Origin: GM7GCV1 sp965222065
GTDB taxonomy: Bacteria > Pseudomonadota > Gammaproteobacteria > Pseudomonadales > GM7GCV1
Assembly: GCA_965222065.1 (NCBI GenBank)
Contig: OZ244933.1
Coordinates: forward strand, 2,524,936 to 2,588,935
Direction of reading: 5' to 3'
Length of the DNA: 64,000 nucleotides
Positions 27,598-36,139 of the stretch are shown here, piece by piece (positions within the stretch are counted from its first letter, which is position 1; every line of letters starts with the position of its first letter). The notes beneath the pieces are model-generated. The model had not been told where the DNA came from. It saw only the letters and a list, made by a program, of their open reading frames with translations, and did no database searches. The position numbers and the translations under genes are program-made.

Positions 27598-28509
27598 CTA
27601 ATTTACCTTTTGGCTCAGTTCCTTTAACAGGTCGATCAGGTTTCCCAGTACCGGGTTGTCATTATCCGCACGCCATACCGCGTGGACTTCGGCATGGGGC
27701 GTCTGCGCCTTATCCCTGAATTTCAATGGAACCATGGTGATGTCACTGTAGTGAAGACTGCCGGCAGAGGCCGGGACGATCGCGCTGCCAATGCCGCCCG
27801 AGACCAGGGCAAGTATGGAATGCACTTGTGACAGATGCTGGACATATAAAGGCTGTACTTTTGCCGCCCAGAAAAGTGACACAAGCATGTCGTAAAAATA
27901 CCGGGCCTGGCCCGGGGTATACATAATAAACGGCTGGTTATGTAAATCCTCCGGCGAAATCGATCTCGCCGATGCCAGTGGATGATTTTTGTTCAGCGCA
28001 ACAAGAAGGGGTTCTGATAATACCGGCATACTGGCAAGCTCCGGCCGGGTGATCGGTGGACGCAGAAGCCCGATATCTATTTGCCTGGAGAGAATCCGCT
28101 CAATCTGGCTGCTGCTCACCATCTCGCTGAGCAGGATAACCACATCCGGCATGGTTTTATTACAGGCGCTGATAAACGAAGAAGGGAGCTTTCCATACGC
28201 GGTAGCGGCTGTGAAAGCGATCTTCGCCAGCCCGGCTGTCCCGGAGTGAATGCGCTTGGCGTAATCCGCGGCATTCTCCGCTGCTTCAATGATTCGGCGA
28301 GCTTCGGGGAGAAAACCCTGACCCGTCGGGGTGAGCTCTACGGACCGGCTGGAGCGGTTGAACAGGCTAACGCCCATTTTGTGCTCCAGCACCTGTATTT
28401 GGCGGCTCAACGGGGGTTGAGTCATATTCAGCCGGGCCGCTGCCTTGCCGAAGTGGAGTTCTTCAGCAACGACAACAAAACAATTAAGCTGGTGAAGTTC
28501 AAATAACAA
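27598..28509 (-). CDS. LysR-family transcriptional regulator
   Basis: A 303-residue LysR-type activator or repressor. It has an N-terminal winged helix (about 1-60, FGKAAARLNMTQPPLSRQIQVLEHKMGVSLFNR) and a C-terminal effector domain (about 90-295). The start is TTG (plus-strand CAA at 28507-28509). It converges on garD with a 14-bp gap and lies 64 bp downstream of the second MFS gene on the same strand. It plausibly responds to glucarate or galactarate and controls both transport/dehydratase units (inference). Confidence 0.92.
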   Translation of the reverse strand: MLFELHQLNCFVVVAEELHFGKAAARLNMTQPPLSRQIQVLEHKMGVSLFNRSSRSVELTPTGQGFLPEARRIIEAAENAADYAKRIHSGTAGLAKIAFTAATAYGKLPSSFISACNKTMPDVVILLSEMVSSSQIERILSRQIDIGLLRPPITRPELASMPVLSEPLLVALNKNHPLASARSISPEDLHNQPFIMYTPGQARYFYDMLVSLFWAAKVQPLYVQHLSQVHSILALVSGGIGSAIVPASAGSLHYSDITMVPLKFRDKAQTPHAEVHAVWRADNDNPVLGNLIDLLKELSQKVN

Positions 28510-28573
28510 GTCGTGCTACCTTTGGCCTTTGGACCAGCTTGCTGCCCGGGTTACCCCGTTAAATCATGGCAAA

Positions 28574-29920
28574 TCAGCCCGCTTTATCTGGTTGCAGCTT
28601 GATACGTTTTATTTCGCCAACCAGGAAGAGGTAGGAGAATATCGCAACCACCGCATTAACGGCTACAAATACCAGGGCCGTGGTAAACGAGCCATCGTTC
28701 ATTTCAACCAGATAACCGATCGCAATGGGGGTGGTGATGCCTGCAACATTGCCAAACGTATTAAACAGACCGGCATTTAAGCCCGGAAGCTCCTTGGGAG
28801 ATGTGTCAGTGACAACAGCCCAGCCCAATGCGCCCAAACCCTTACCAAAAAAGGCAAGCGTCATTAACCCGACAACCAATACGGGAGAATCGACATAGTT
28901 ACAGATGATCATGGTGGTCGCCAGTAACATGCCAATAATGATTGGTGTCTTGCGAGCCAGCGTGAGAGAACCCGTTTTGCGGAACAACTGGTCGGAAATG
29001 ATGCCGCCCAGAATGCCCCCAAGGAAACCGCACAACGCAGGCAAGACGGCCACAAAGCCCGCCTGCAGGATATTAAAACCCCTTTCCTGCACCAGGTAGA
29101 CCGGGAACCAGGTCAGGAAAAACCAGGTAAGCGTGACAATACAGTATTGAGCCAGATATACGCCGATCAACATTCGGCTGGTCAGCAACTGCTTGATTGC
29201 CGACCAGCTAATGGATGGTTTTTTCTGCTGGTCGCCGACCTCATCAATATCGACCAGTGCACCACCTTCCAGGATATGCTCCAGCTCTGCGTTGTTTTCG
29301 GAGCTTTTGGCGGCGTGGCCATGGGGTGTTCGGAATACTTTAAGCCAGACAAGCATGGCAATGATGCCGATGCCTCCCATTAGCCAAAAAACTTCACGCC
29401 ATCCATAGGTATAGACCACCCAGCCCATCAATGGCGCGAACAGTACGGTGGCCAGATATTGGGCTGAATTAAATATCGCAGCGGCAAGACCTCGTTCCTG
29501 TGCGGGAAACCACATGGAAACAACTCTGGAGTTTGCCGGGAAAGAGGGCGCTTCGGACAAACCGACCAGTAGCCGCAAGGTAAACAGCAGAGCAACCGCG
29601 GCGGCGCCAAAAACAAAGCCCTGTAATAACGTGAAAAGTGACCAGATGCCGACACAGGCGGCATATACCCACTTGGTGCCGAAACGATCCAGCAGCCAGC
29701 CCCCGGGCAGTTGCCCTATGACGTAGGACCAGCCAAAAGCAGAGAAGATGAAACCCAGTTCAATCGCGGATAACCCGAATTCATCAGAAATGGCCGGGCC
29801 CGCAATGGAGATAATTGCCCTGTCGGCATAATTTACGACCGTCAGGAAAAAGATGATGGCAAGTAGAAAATATCGATAACGTCCAACGTTGGCTTTAAGA
29901 CTTTTTTCGGCGGTGGCCAA
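28574..29920 (-). CDS. gudP: D-glucarate/galactarate porter-like MFS transporter
   Basis: A 448-residue, 12-helix ACS-family permease most like GudP/GarP. It shares FLTVVNYADRAIISIAGPAI, SEAPSFPANSRVVSMWFPA, ERGLAAAIFNSAQYLATVLFAPLMGWVVY and the central-loop ALVD segment with that subgroup. The start is TTG (29918-29920) behind a strong GGAGGGG. It is followed by the LysR gene on the same strand. A second sugar-acid porter within 5 kb suggests distinct substrates or affinities. Confidence 0.88.
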   Translation of the reverse strand: MATAEKSLKANVGRYRYFLLAIIFFLTVVNYADRAIISIAGPAISDEFGLSAIELGFIFSAFGWSYVIGQLPGGWLLDRFGTKWVYAACVGIWSLFTLLQGFVFGAAAVALLFTLRLLVGLSEAPSFPANSRVVSMWFPAQERGLAAAIFNSAQYLATVLFAPLMGWVVYTYGWREVFWLMGGIGIIAMLVWLKVFRTPHGHAAKSSENNAELEHILEGGALVDIDEVGDQQKKPSISWSAIKQLLTSRMLIGVYLAQYCIVTLTWFFLTWFPVYLVQERGFNILQAGFVAVLPALCGFLGGILGGIISDQLFRKTGSLTLARKTPIIIGMLLATTMIICNYVDSPVLVVGLMTLAFFGKGLGALGWAVVTDTSPKELPGLNAGLFNTFGNVAGITTPIAIGYLVEMNDGSFTTALVFVAVNAVVAIFSYLFLVGEIKRIKLQPDKAG

Positions 29921-30136
29921 TTTCCCCTCCAGATGCCAATGATTTTGGCTTTTTTATTAATATTGAGCGCTAAGCTAGTGGATAGCCTGAAATTTATCCA
30001 CTAAAGAGTAGATCGAAAATTGATGTGGGTCTAAGTCATAAAAACGATTGATCAATACAACGTATGCATCAATCAAGCCTTTCTGACCAAACGGCCCAGT
30101 ATAAATATCTTGTGAAAATATAGCTGTGGTTGCTCC

Positions 30137-30165
30137 TTGACCCTACCTGTGTGGCTCCCTATAAT
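30137..30165 (+). promoter_or_regulatory. Strong stable-RNA promoter for tRNA-fMet
   Basis: TTGACC (30137-30142), 17-bp spacer, perfect TATAAT (30160-30165), then a G/C-rich discriminator GCGCGCCC typical of stringently controlled stable-RNA genes. Transcription would start near 30172 and read through the broken tRNA copy into tRNA-fMet. Confidence 0.8.
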
Positions 30166-30245
30166 GCGCGCCCTTCGTTACCCGGATTACTTCAAATTCG
30201 GGTTGAGTCCTCGCCAGAAGACTCGTAAAAAACAAACCGAATTGA

Positions 30246-30304
30246 TGCGGGGTGGAGCAGTCTGATAATTGTCGGGCTCCCAACCCAAAAAAGTCCGAAG
30301 GTCG
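30246..30304 (+). pseudogene. Degenerate 5' part of tRNA-fMet
   Basis: A partial copy of the initiator tRNA, 115 bp upstream of the intact gene. It has the acceptor 5' strand and most of the D arm, then a damaged anticodon loop (CAT changed to CCC), a 9-nt insertion, and CCGAAGGTCG. T arm and 3' acceptor are missing. The similarity also covers about 45 bp upstream (30201-30245 versus 30316-30360), including a small hairpin whose stem shows compensatory changes (GAGTC/GACTC versus GAGCC/GGCTC). Confidence 0.8.
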
Positions 30305-30360
30305 ACACGACCTGAGGTTGAGCCCTTCCAGAAGGCTCGTAAAAAAACAAACCGAATTGA

Positions 30361-30437
<77 letters not shown>

Positions 30438-30446
30438 AATAAAAAA

Positions 30447-30472
30447 GGCTCGCCGACAGGCGGGCCTTTTTT
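30447..30472 (+). terminator. Terminator of tRNA-fMet
   Basis: GGCTCGCC-GACA-GGCGGGCC (8-bp stem, one wobble) followed by TTTTTT, 9 bp after the CCA end. Confidence 0.88.
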
Positions 30473-30510
30473 GTTTGGCCCGAGGGAGGTTGAATAAGCA
30501 CCAACGAAGT

Positions 30511-30610
30511 AGGTTCACAAATCGGCATGGACTGCCGATTTGGGCAGCCGCAGGGCTGGCCGAAGGCCGAGCGCCATGGACGGCGCGAGTCAAATCTGCC
30601 CCCGCTACCA
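30511..30610 (+). repeat. Displaced tRNA-fMet 3' tail split by a palindromic segment
   Basis: AGGTTCA (30511-30517) matches the tRNA-fMet T arm. Then comes a palindrome-rich stretch (9-bp stem 30519-30527/30533-30541, further GGCC and GCGCC stems). TCAAATCTGCCCCCGCTACCA (30590-30610) then matches the rest of the tRNA 3' end, including CCA. CAAAT flanks the palindromic segment on both sides, as if it were inserted. Confidence 0.72.
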
Positions 30611-30616
30611 ACAAAA

Positions 30617-30650
30617 AAAGCCCGAATGCCAAACAGCATTCGGGCTTTTT
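30617..30650. terminator. Terminator after the displaced tRNA tail
   Basis: An A-run, GCCCGAATGC-CAAACA-GCATTCGGGC, then TTTTT. It is usable on both strands, so it also ends the minus-strand PLP-enzyme gene whose stop is 24 bp away. Confidence 0.88.
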
Positions 30651-30673
30651 ACTTTTAGCGACCAAAGCCAGGT

Positions 30674-31888
30674 TTAAGCGCTGGCCAAGGCCTCTTTCAC
30701 CCTTTGGGCGACGATTCTTTCCTGGCCGGGTTCCATCATCCAGGTGGTGATTCTCACTTCTTCGTCATTCCCTACGGTTTCAATGGATGGGTGACCATCC
30801 CGAAGCTTTTGGCGCACGTCGTCGGCGGACATGTTGACCCTGCCTCTGTCCCATCGAATGCGAAGACTTGGAACATGGTTGGCATAGGGTGGTACATGAA
30901 TTTCGGTTTCGACACCGTCCACGCTAAGAGCGCTTTCGCTGATCAGGTTAATCTGGTTTTCCCAGAGCTCCCAGTCTGCGTCATGATCACGTGCCAGATA
31001 GAGTTCCAGGGCAACCAGCATTCCCAGCACTTCTTCCTTGTTAACTTTCATCCCGCGGCCAATGGTTGTGCCTCTTGGTGGGGTGTGTAACCGGGCAGCT
31101 TCGATAAATTTTCGATTGCCTAGCAGAAGACCCGCACTTTGAGGGCCACGTAGTCCTTTCCCGCCGGAAAACGCAACGAGGTCAAAGCCCATACGGGTGA
31201 ATTTGAACAGGTTCTCTACGGGCGGTACGTCGGCCGCACAATCAATGAATGTGGGAATGCCATGTTTTTTGCCCAGGGCGATGAATTCATCATATTTGAT
31301 TTCGCCGTCATCCGTTCTGGAGTTCAAAAACCAGAGCATGGCGGTTTTATCGTTGATGGCATTTTCCAGTTCGTCGGCAGTTTCTACCCAGACGATCTTG
31401 GCGCCGGTATTTATCAGCGCATGGGCGTATCCCACTTCATGCGATTTTTGGATAATGACTTCGTCCTTAAGCCCCGTTGTGTCGGGTAGCTGGGCCACTT
31501 TCTCTTCATCCATTCCACACATGATGCCTGCCAGGCCAATGGTCATGGCACCAAAAGCCCCGGAGGAAACAGTGGCGTATTCACAATCCAGAAGCTCGGC
31601 AATGCGATCACCTACCTTGTCCTGCAATTCGTCCAGGTTGACGTATTCAGTCGCGCCGTAGGTGATTGCCTGCAAGACTTCATCGTGCATCAGTGAACCT
31701 GTCATCGAGGTATAGGTGCCAGCGGCATTGATGAAGGTTCGCAGCCCAAGTTCCTTGAAGAAATTTCTCCCTGCCGCTGTTGCAGCGATACCTTCCGCTG
31801 CTTTTGCTGTTGGTGCACCTGTCCCAAGTAATCCGCCAGCTAATGGAAGTGCCGATAATGATTTCAGTACATTTCTTCTGCTGCTCAT
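30674..31888 (-). CDS. Tat-exported PLP-dependent enzyme, SelA/ammonia-lyase-like
   Basis: A 404-residue fold-type I PLP protein related to SelA and the D-glucosaminate-6-phosphate ammonia-lyase group. The N-terminus carries a twin-arginine signal (SRRNVLK then hydrophobic LSALPLAGGLLGTG, cleavage near AKA), so it should be exported after folding with its cofactor. The PLP Lys is probably Lys 244 in FSGGKGLRGPQSAG; Asp 216 in FIDCAAD would contact the pyridine nitrogen; VSSGAFGAM forms the phosphate region. It is the last gene of a unit with ridA and the RraA-like gene (19-bp gap). Substrate unknown; a beta-elimination or deamination of an amino sugar or amino acid is inference. Confidence 0.8.
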   Translation of the reverse strand: MSSRRNVLKSLSALPLAGGLLGTGAPTAKAAEGIAATAAGRNFFKELGLRTFINAAGTYTSMTGSLMHDEVLQAITYGATEYVNLDELQDKVGDRIAELLDCEYATVSSGAFGAMTIGLAGIMCGMDEEKVAQLPDTTGLKDEVIIQKSHEVGYAHALINTGAKIVWVETADELENAINDKTAMLWFLNSRTDDGEIKYDEFIALGKKHGIPTFIDCAADVPPVENLFKFTRMGFDLVAFSGGKGLRGPQSAGLLLGNRKFIEAARLHTPPRGTTIGRGMKVNKEEVLGMLVALELYLARDHDADWELWENQINLISESALSVDGVETEIHVPPYANHVPSLRIRWDRGRVNMSADDVRQKLRDGHPSIETVGNDEEVRITTWMMEPGQERIVAQRVKEALASA

Positions 31889-31907
31889 GGTTTTCTACCC
31901 CGATCGT

Positions 31908-32381
31908 TTAGTCGACTGCGGCTATGCAGTCTATTTCTACCAGTGAATTGCCTGGCACGCCGCCATAGGTTGCTACGGTAGTTCGTACCGGAGGATTCGG
32001 GCCAAAACGACCACGAAAGACCTCGTTCATGGCGTCGTAATCAGCCAGGTCAGCCAGGTAAACATTCACCTTTAATACCTGCTCCATGGACGAGCCGTTT
32101 CTTTCAAGCTCTTCCTGTATTTTTTGCAGGACAATCTCGGTGTGTGCCTTGATTTCAAAAGGTGCGACATGAGCACCTTTCCCGGCGATGTAAAGCGTAT
32201 TGCCGTGTCTTACCGCCCCGGAGAAGAGGGGTATTTGTTGATTTTGTGTGACTTCACCGACGACTTCCTTCCTGGCATTGGAGGCGTTGCTCTGTGCTTT
32301 TAATGATCCGGCACCAAAGAGTGCAGCCAATCCCATTCCGATTTTTTTGAAGGTTCCCCTTCTGGTTGTATTGGTTTCCAT
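31908..32381 (-). CDS. Tat-exported RidA-family enamine/imine deaminase
   Basis: A 157-residue RidA/YjgF-family protein with an N-terminal extension that looks like a Tat signal (TRRGTFKK followed by IGMGLAALFGAGSLKA). RidA proteins are normally cytoplasmic trimers that hydrolyse reactive enamines such as 2-aminoacrylate. The core begins near residue 50 (IPLFSGAVRHGNTLYIAGKGA). The substrate-binding Arg 133 (PPVRTTVA) and Glu 149 (LVEIDCIA) are kept. It is co-directional with the PLP enzyme, so it may hydrolyse that enzyme's released enamine outside the cytoplasm (inference). Confidence 0.85.
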   Translation of the reverse strand: METNTTRRGTFKKIGMGLAALFGAGSLKAQSNASNARKEVVGEVTQNQQIPLFSGAVRHGNTLYIAGKGAHVAPFEIKAHTEIVLQKIQEELERNGSSMEQVLKVNVYLADLADYDAMNEVFRGRFGPNPPVRTTVATYGGVPGNSLVEIDCIAAVD

Positions 32382-32441
32382 TATTGTTTCCCCGTTTGAT
32401 TAGGTTTTGATTGTTTGGATAAATACTCGAAAACTTTATTC

Positions 32442-33359
32442 CTACCAGGTGCGTTCTTCCAGTAATTCCTGTATCTGTTCCCTGGGAACCGGCAATTCAT
32501 CGATATGATCGGTAAGCCATTGCGAGAAATCTCTCTCGATGTCGTCGGTCCACTTGTTGTCTATCTGCCCTGGAGTATAGGTGCCTTCTCTCAGCCTCTG
32601 GACCCCGAATAAATCACGAAGCCTGACGATTTCAGACGTGACCACCACCTGTTCCGCCAGATGTGCGGGGATAAAGATTACGCCTGTTTTCTTTGCCAGG
32701 ACAATGTCACCGGGTAAAACTGTGGCCGCTCCGATACGTATGGGATCATTGATGCTGAGCAGCATCACCTCGGTCAAAAAGGATGGGTCCCAATCCCTGA
32801 CGAAGGCATTGAATCCCTCAATCTGGGAAAGCCCTTCCATATCGCGACTGGAGGCATTAAACACCACGCCAGTTTTTGATTTGGCGTAGATGGCGTTACC
32901 CAGGTTGTCACCAATCAACGTGCCATCCACTATTTTTCCAAAGCCATCGGCCACGTAGACATCATCTTCCTGAAGCATGTCGATGGGCCATGAATTGGTG
33001 TTGCCGATTTGGCCTTCTTCCAGCCCCTTCTGCGTTATTTGCTCTGAAACATCAGGACGATTCGGCATGTATTGAACCGTCAGTGCGCGCCCTACAAAAG
33101 GGACATCGTCGTGCAAGGGTTTCCAGCCACTTTCGAACTGGTTGTGATACCCCTCGTTGCGCAGTACGCCCCAAGCTTCTTCTATTGAAACGCTTTTCAT
33201 TCTCTCCAGGATGTCTTTGGCGACCATGGGCCTGCCGTCTTCGAACCGTTCTCCCTCCCACTGGGGGGTAAGAAAGATGATTTCCTCTTTTGAGGCTGTT
33301 TGGGCCATGGCAGCGTTGCAAACCATGATGAGTATTATTGCCAGGTTTAAATTTTTCAT
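32442..33359 (-). CDS. Exported RraA-like (HMG/CHA aldolase family) protein
   Basis: A 305-residue protein with a Sec signal peptide (MKNLNLAIILIMVCNAAMA, cleavage before QTA) and an RraA-like fold. The fold shows YVADGFGKIVDGTLIGDNLGN (substrate/metal loop), GVVFNASSRDMEGL (the conserved Arg-Asp) and a later ILPGD-like VLPGDIVLAKK. Family members are divalent-metal aldolases/decarboxylases or RNase E inhibitors; export rules out the latter. A start at 33425 would add 22 residues before the signal, so ATG 33359 is preferred. First gene of the three-gene unit. Confidence 0.78.
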   Translation of the reverse strand: MKNLNLAIILIMVCNAAMAQTASKEEIIFLTPQWEGERFEDGRPMVAKDILERMKSVSIEEAWGVLRNEGYHNQFESGWKPLHDDVPFVGRALTVQYMPNRPDVSEQITQKGLEEGQIGNTNSWPIDMLQEDDVYVADGFGKIVDGTLIGDNLGNAIYAKSKTGVVFNASSRDMEGLSQIEGFNAFVRDWDPSFLTEVMLLSINDPIRIGAATVLPGDIVLAKKTGVIFIPAHLAEQVVVTSEIVRLRDLFGVQRLREGTYTPGQIDNKWTDDIERDFSQWLTDHIDELPVPREQIQELLEERTW

Positions 33360-33630
33360 TGGTTCAAATTTTGGCCTTGTTTTGAGAAAAAGGTTAAGCA
33401 TCAACCCTGCTAAATAAGACTGCAATTTGGCGATAGGTGGGCTTATGTGTATTGCTAACTTACTGTAATTTTTTTATTCGGGTCGAGTGTATTCTGTATA
33501 CGTGCACATTAAAAACACTTGGATAAATTAAGATAGACGTTTTGTGCTTTTGTTAATAGGAATTAATAGGGGAAATATAATTTTTAACAGGGAAATACAT
33601 GAATAACAAAAGTCCAATATCAATATATAA
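33360..33630. promoter_or_regulatory. Upstream region of the exported enzyme unit
   Basis: About 270 AT-rich bp without a gene. It contains a GTATAC-centred palindromic stretch (TGTATTCTGTATACGTGCAC, about 33487-33506) that could be an operator for a GntR-type regulator. No clear -35/-10 pair on the minus strand was fixed. Confidence 0.35.
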
Positions 33631-33658
33631 AAAAGGGCTCCAATTGGAGCCCTTTTTT
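33631..33658 (-). terminator. Terminator of the aldose epimerase gene
   Basis: A perfect palindrome GGGCTCCAATTGGAGCCC flanked by A- and T-runs, 15 bp past the minus-strand epimerase stop; symmetric, so possibly bidirectional. Confidence 0.88.
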
Positions 33659-33672
33659 ATTTTGGTACGAGG

Positions 33673-34839
33673 TTAAAAACCTTCTGTACTAATCCAGAAA
33701 CTTTCTTCCCAGTGTTCGCCTGGCTGGATGTACTGGAGTTCGTCATAAAGGCCTTTCTGGGCCATATTCATCGAGTTGGTAATACCTACCATGGGCTCCA
33801 GCGCAATAAACCCACGACTCCAGGGAGCGGGCTCGCCTTCGGTGGCACTAAGTGGGATGTCCGGCCCTGTGCTTATGGGGGTTACGTCAGAGGGGCGTCC
33901 ACCACCACTGCCTTCCCTTGGTGGCTGAGGTGCTGTTGAGTAAACCAGCATGGTTTTGTAGTTGGGGCCGACAGTGACCGAAATGCTTTGCTCTTCACCG
34001 CTCATCGTGAAGGTGGAGCGTCCCTGGCTGTCACGTTCCAGGTCGGTGAATACATCGTCAATGCGGGTGTCCGAGAAATCACTCAGGGAAATATTGTGTG
34101 GATCCGTACCCCAGAAATCCTCAGCCGGTTGGGTAACACCTGTTGGAACATTGCGTGTGTCCAGTAGCCAGTGAGTTTTGGCCGGGGCATTAAGGGTCCA
34201 GTCGTTGCGTCCGGAATCAGTCAGCTGGAAGTAGGGATGGTAACCAATGGCATTGGGCATGGGCTCGGTGCTCAGGTTGTCAATGCGCGTATGCACTTCC
34301 ATGGTTCCTTCAGACAAGCGGTAGGTCACCGTCAACGTATGGGCAAAAGGGAATTGCGCCATGTAGTCCGGCACCCTGTAAAAGTCCAGCTTGCTGGTTA
34401 CCCAGGCGCTGTTGGCATCTGCGCCGGAGTCAATGACTTCCCAGGTACTGGCATTCATAAGATAGCCGTGAATGGGGATCGGTGCGCGCACATTGTCCAT
34501 CTCGGTATCAAAATTATATTTCTTGCCGTTGGCATAGAATGCGGGTTCATCAAGCCGGTTGGCAAAAGGGGCCATCAGGGGAACACCGTTCAGACCGGGG
34601 CGTGCGCGCATGTCATCAACGGATTTCACATTATTCATCCGGATAACGTTTTTGCCATTGACCACCATTTCATACGGGTTATTTACCGGTGTAAGAACGG
34701 AAATTACGGTGTCATTGCCGCTGTCTCTCAATTGAACCACGTCTCCATGAGTTTCGATGGAGTAGGGCTGGGCCGCACACCCGTAACTGGTGGCCAGGAA
34801 AAGCACACACAAGAATACGTTTTGTCCGAGTTTATTCAC
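33673..34839 (-). CDS. Exported aldose 1-epimerase family protein
   Basis: A 388-residue galactose mutarotase-like beta-sandwich protein with an N-terminal signal peptide (hydrophobic FLCVLFLATSYGCA, then AQPYS). A lipoprotein is possible, but the residues before Cys 21 do not fit a good lipobox. Recognisable features are RPGLNGVPLMAPFANRLDEP (sugar-binding Arg), PIHGYLMNASTWEV (His), NAIGYHPYFQL (catalytic His) and a C-terminal ALEPMVGITNSMN (Glu). It would interconvert anomers of periplasmic sugars. Separate from the RraA-RidA-PLP unit by a terminator. Confidence 0.87.
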   Translation of the reverse strand: MNKLGQNVFLCVLFLATSYGCAAQPYSIETHGDVVQLRDSGNDTVISVLTPVNNPYEMVVNGKNVIRMNNVKSVDDMRARPGLNGVPLMAPFANRLDEPAFYANGKKYNFDTEMDNVRAPIPIHGYLMNASTWEVIDSGADANSAWVTSKLDFYRVPDYMAQFPFAHTLTVTYRLSEGTMEVHTRIDNLSTEPMPNAIGYHPYFQLTDSGRNDWTLNAPAKTHWLLDTRNVPTGVTQPAEDFWGTDPHNISLSDFSDTRIDDVFTDLERDSQGRSTFTMSGEEQSISVTVGPNYKTMLVYSTAPQPPREGSGGGRPSDVTPISTGPDIPLSATEGEPAPWSRGFIALEPMVGITNSMNMAQKGLYDELQYIQPGEHWEESFWISTEGF

Positions 34840-35173
34840 TTTTTTCTCCTTGTTGTCAGGAAATCGTCACGACCTAATCCGATATGTAAAAGCCGCAAGC
34901 AGGACCAGAGGTTTAAATTTTGCGGTAAAGAGTACGCACCGAGGGAGGCGAACATCAACGCCGGGGCTCAATAAAGAAGTTTCGCGCAAGCGGCCTGCAG
35001 CAGGCGATACGCAATAAACACGACTGACGGGCATAATTATTTTTTTTGCCCATCGTTATATTCCCCCTCGGTGCAGAAGCTGTTCCGCACACTGTATGCA
35101 GTTTAGATAACCTTGAAGGAATCTGCCATAGCCGCGTAAAAGGTTTGTTTCGGGTTGATTTGCTCTACAAAAT
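34840..35173. other. Non-coding gap
   Basis: About 330 bp upstream of the epimerase gene. I see only a short GCCTG-CAG-CAGGC hairpin near 35000 and no supported gene. Confidence 0.4.
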
Positions 35174-35198
35174 AAAAAAAGCCGCCTGATCAGGCGGC
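35174..35198 (-). terminator. Terminator of the orphan lipoprotein gene
   Basis: On the minus strand GCCGCCTGATCAGGCGGC followed by TTTTTTT, 32 bp after the stop of the lipoprotein gene. Confidence 0.85.
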
Positions 35199-35229
35199 TC
35201 TGTTGGGAAGCCTGGAAAGCCCCGGCCTG

Positions 35230-35892
35230 CTACACGCCAAGGGCTGCTTTTAGTTGGTTGCGAATCTGCTCGCGTGAGTCGCTGGGTAGCGATTCCACAA
35301 CTTCCGCACACAGACCGCTGTTCGCCACACCGGGGTTGTTCAGGTATTCAGTCGTGGATTTCGGTGCGGTTGAAATACGCAGATAAGCGTTATTGGCGCC
35401 AGGAATGCTGGTTCTCAGGAAGAATTCACCGCAGGCTCCAACCCTGTCGATTTTATGAGTCTCTTCAGCCATTACAGTTTGATGATTAAACCCGGTATCA
35501 GTATTGATGTAGCGGGTAGCTGTGCGTGTTTCGATACACATGGAGCCATCCCGGGTTTTACCCAATGAAGCAAGTATCCATATTTTTGACACTTTTTCAG
35601 AGTCGTTATCCAGACGGGCTACGGCACCGTCAAAAACCATGTACTGCTGCCCGTTTTCAAGCATGGCTACTCCCTCGAGATCGGTGCTGTCTGTCAGGTA
35701 AGGGTCCAGGATCGCCGCTGGGCGCACGACCTCGAAACGCAGTCGTTGTGGTTCTCCTGTGGGGACCCCTTCAAGGCTGCAATCAGCCTGCGAAAACTGT
35801 TGATAGCGGGAGCTGTCTACACTGGAACAGCCGGCCAAAATAAACGTTATCATCAGGATCAAGGCTGTCAGGGGTTTATTTACAGCACTCAT
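35230..35892 (-). CDS. Predicted lipoprotein of unknown function
   Basis: A 220-residue protein I do not recognise. The signal peptide ends in lipobox LAGC (acylated Cys about 22) followed by SSVDSS, so it should be anchored to the outer membrane. The mature part has four further cysteines (CSLEG, MCIET, ACGEF, LCAEV), possibly two disulfides, and no motif for an enzyme. It has its own terminator and is divergent from the rimP operon. No partner genes are evident. Confidence 0.75.
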   Translation of the reverse strand: MSAVNKPLTALILMITFILAGCSSVDSSRYQQFSQADCSLEGVPTGEPQRLRFEVVRPAAILDPYLTDSTDLEGVAMLENGQQYMVFDGAVARLDNDSEKVSKIWILASLGKTRDGSMCIETRTATRYINTDTGFNHQTVMAEETHKIDRVGACGEFFLRTSIPGANNAYLRISTAPKSTTEYLNNPGVANSGLCAEVVESLPSDSREQIRNQLKAALGV

Positions 35893-35964
35893 GGGCTCTC
35901 TCCGAGAGGTTTTTTGCCAGATTAGTCATGCTGTGGTTTTAAAAACGGGATTTGTTCGCAATTA

Positions 35965-36092
35965 TTGACAGCCCTGAAAGCAGGGGCGTTATTTTGTGAT
36001 TTGCATCAACAAGTTAAGGGAAATTCCCCGCACTTTTTTATGCGCGATGAGCGGTCTCGTCGCTGGCATTTAGTCCCCAGTTGCTCTAGAAT
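35965..36092 (+). promoter_or_regulatory. Candidate promoters of the rimP-nusA-infB operon
   Basis: Two candidates. First, a perfect -35 TTGACA at 35965-35970 with a weak GTTATT 17 bp on. Second, CTGGCA (36063-36068), 18-bp spacer, TAGAAT (36087-36092), followed by a GC-rich start region. Either would produce the structured leader below. Confidence 0.45.
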
Positions 36093-36139
36093 CCGCTCCT
36101 CTGGTTCACCAGCTCCCAAATACGGGCCGAGTGACCGGG

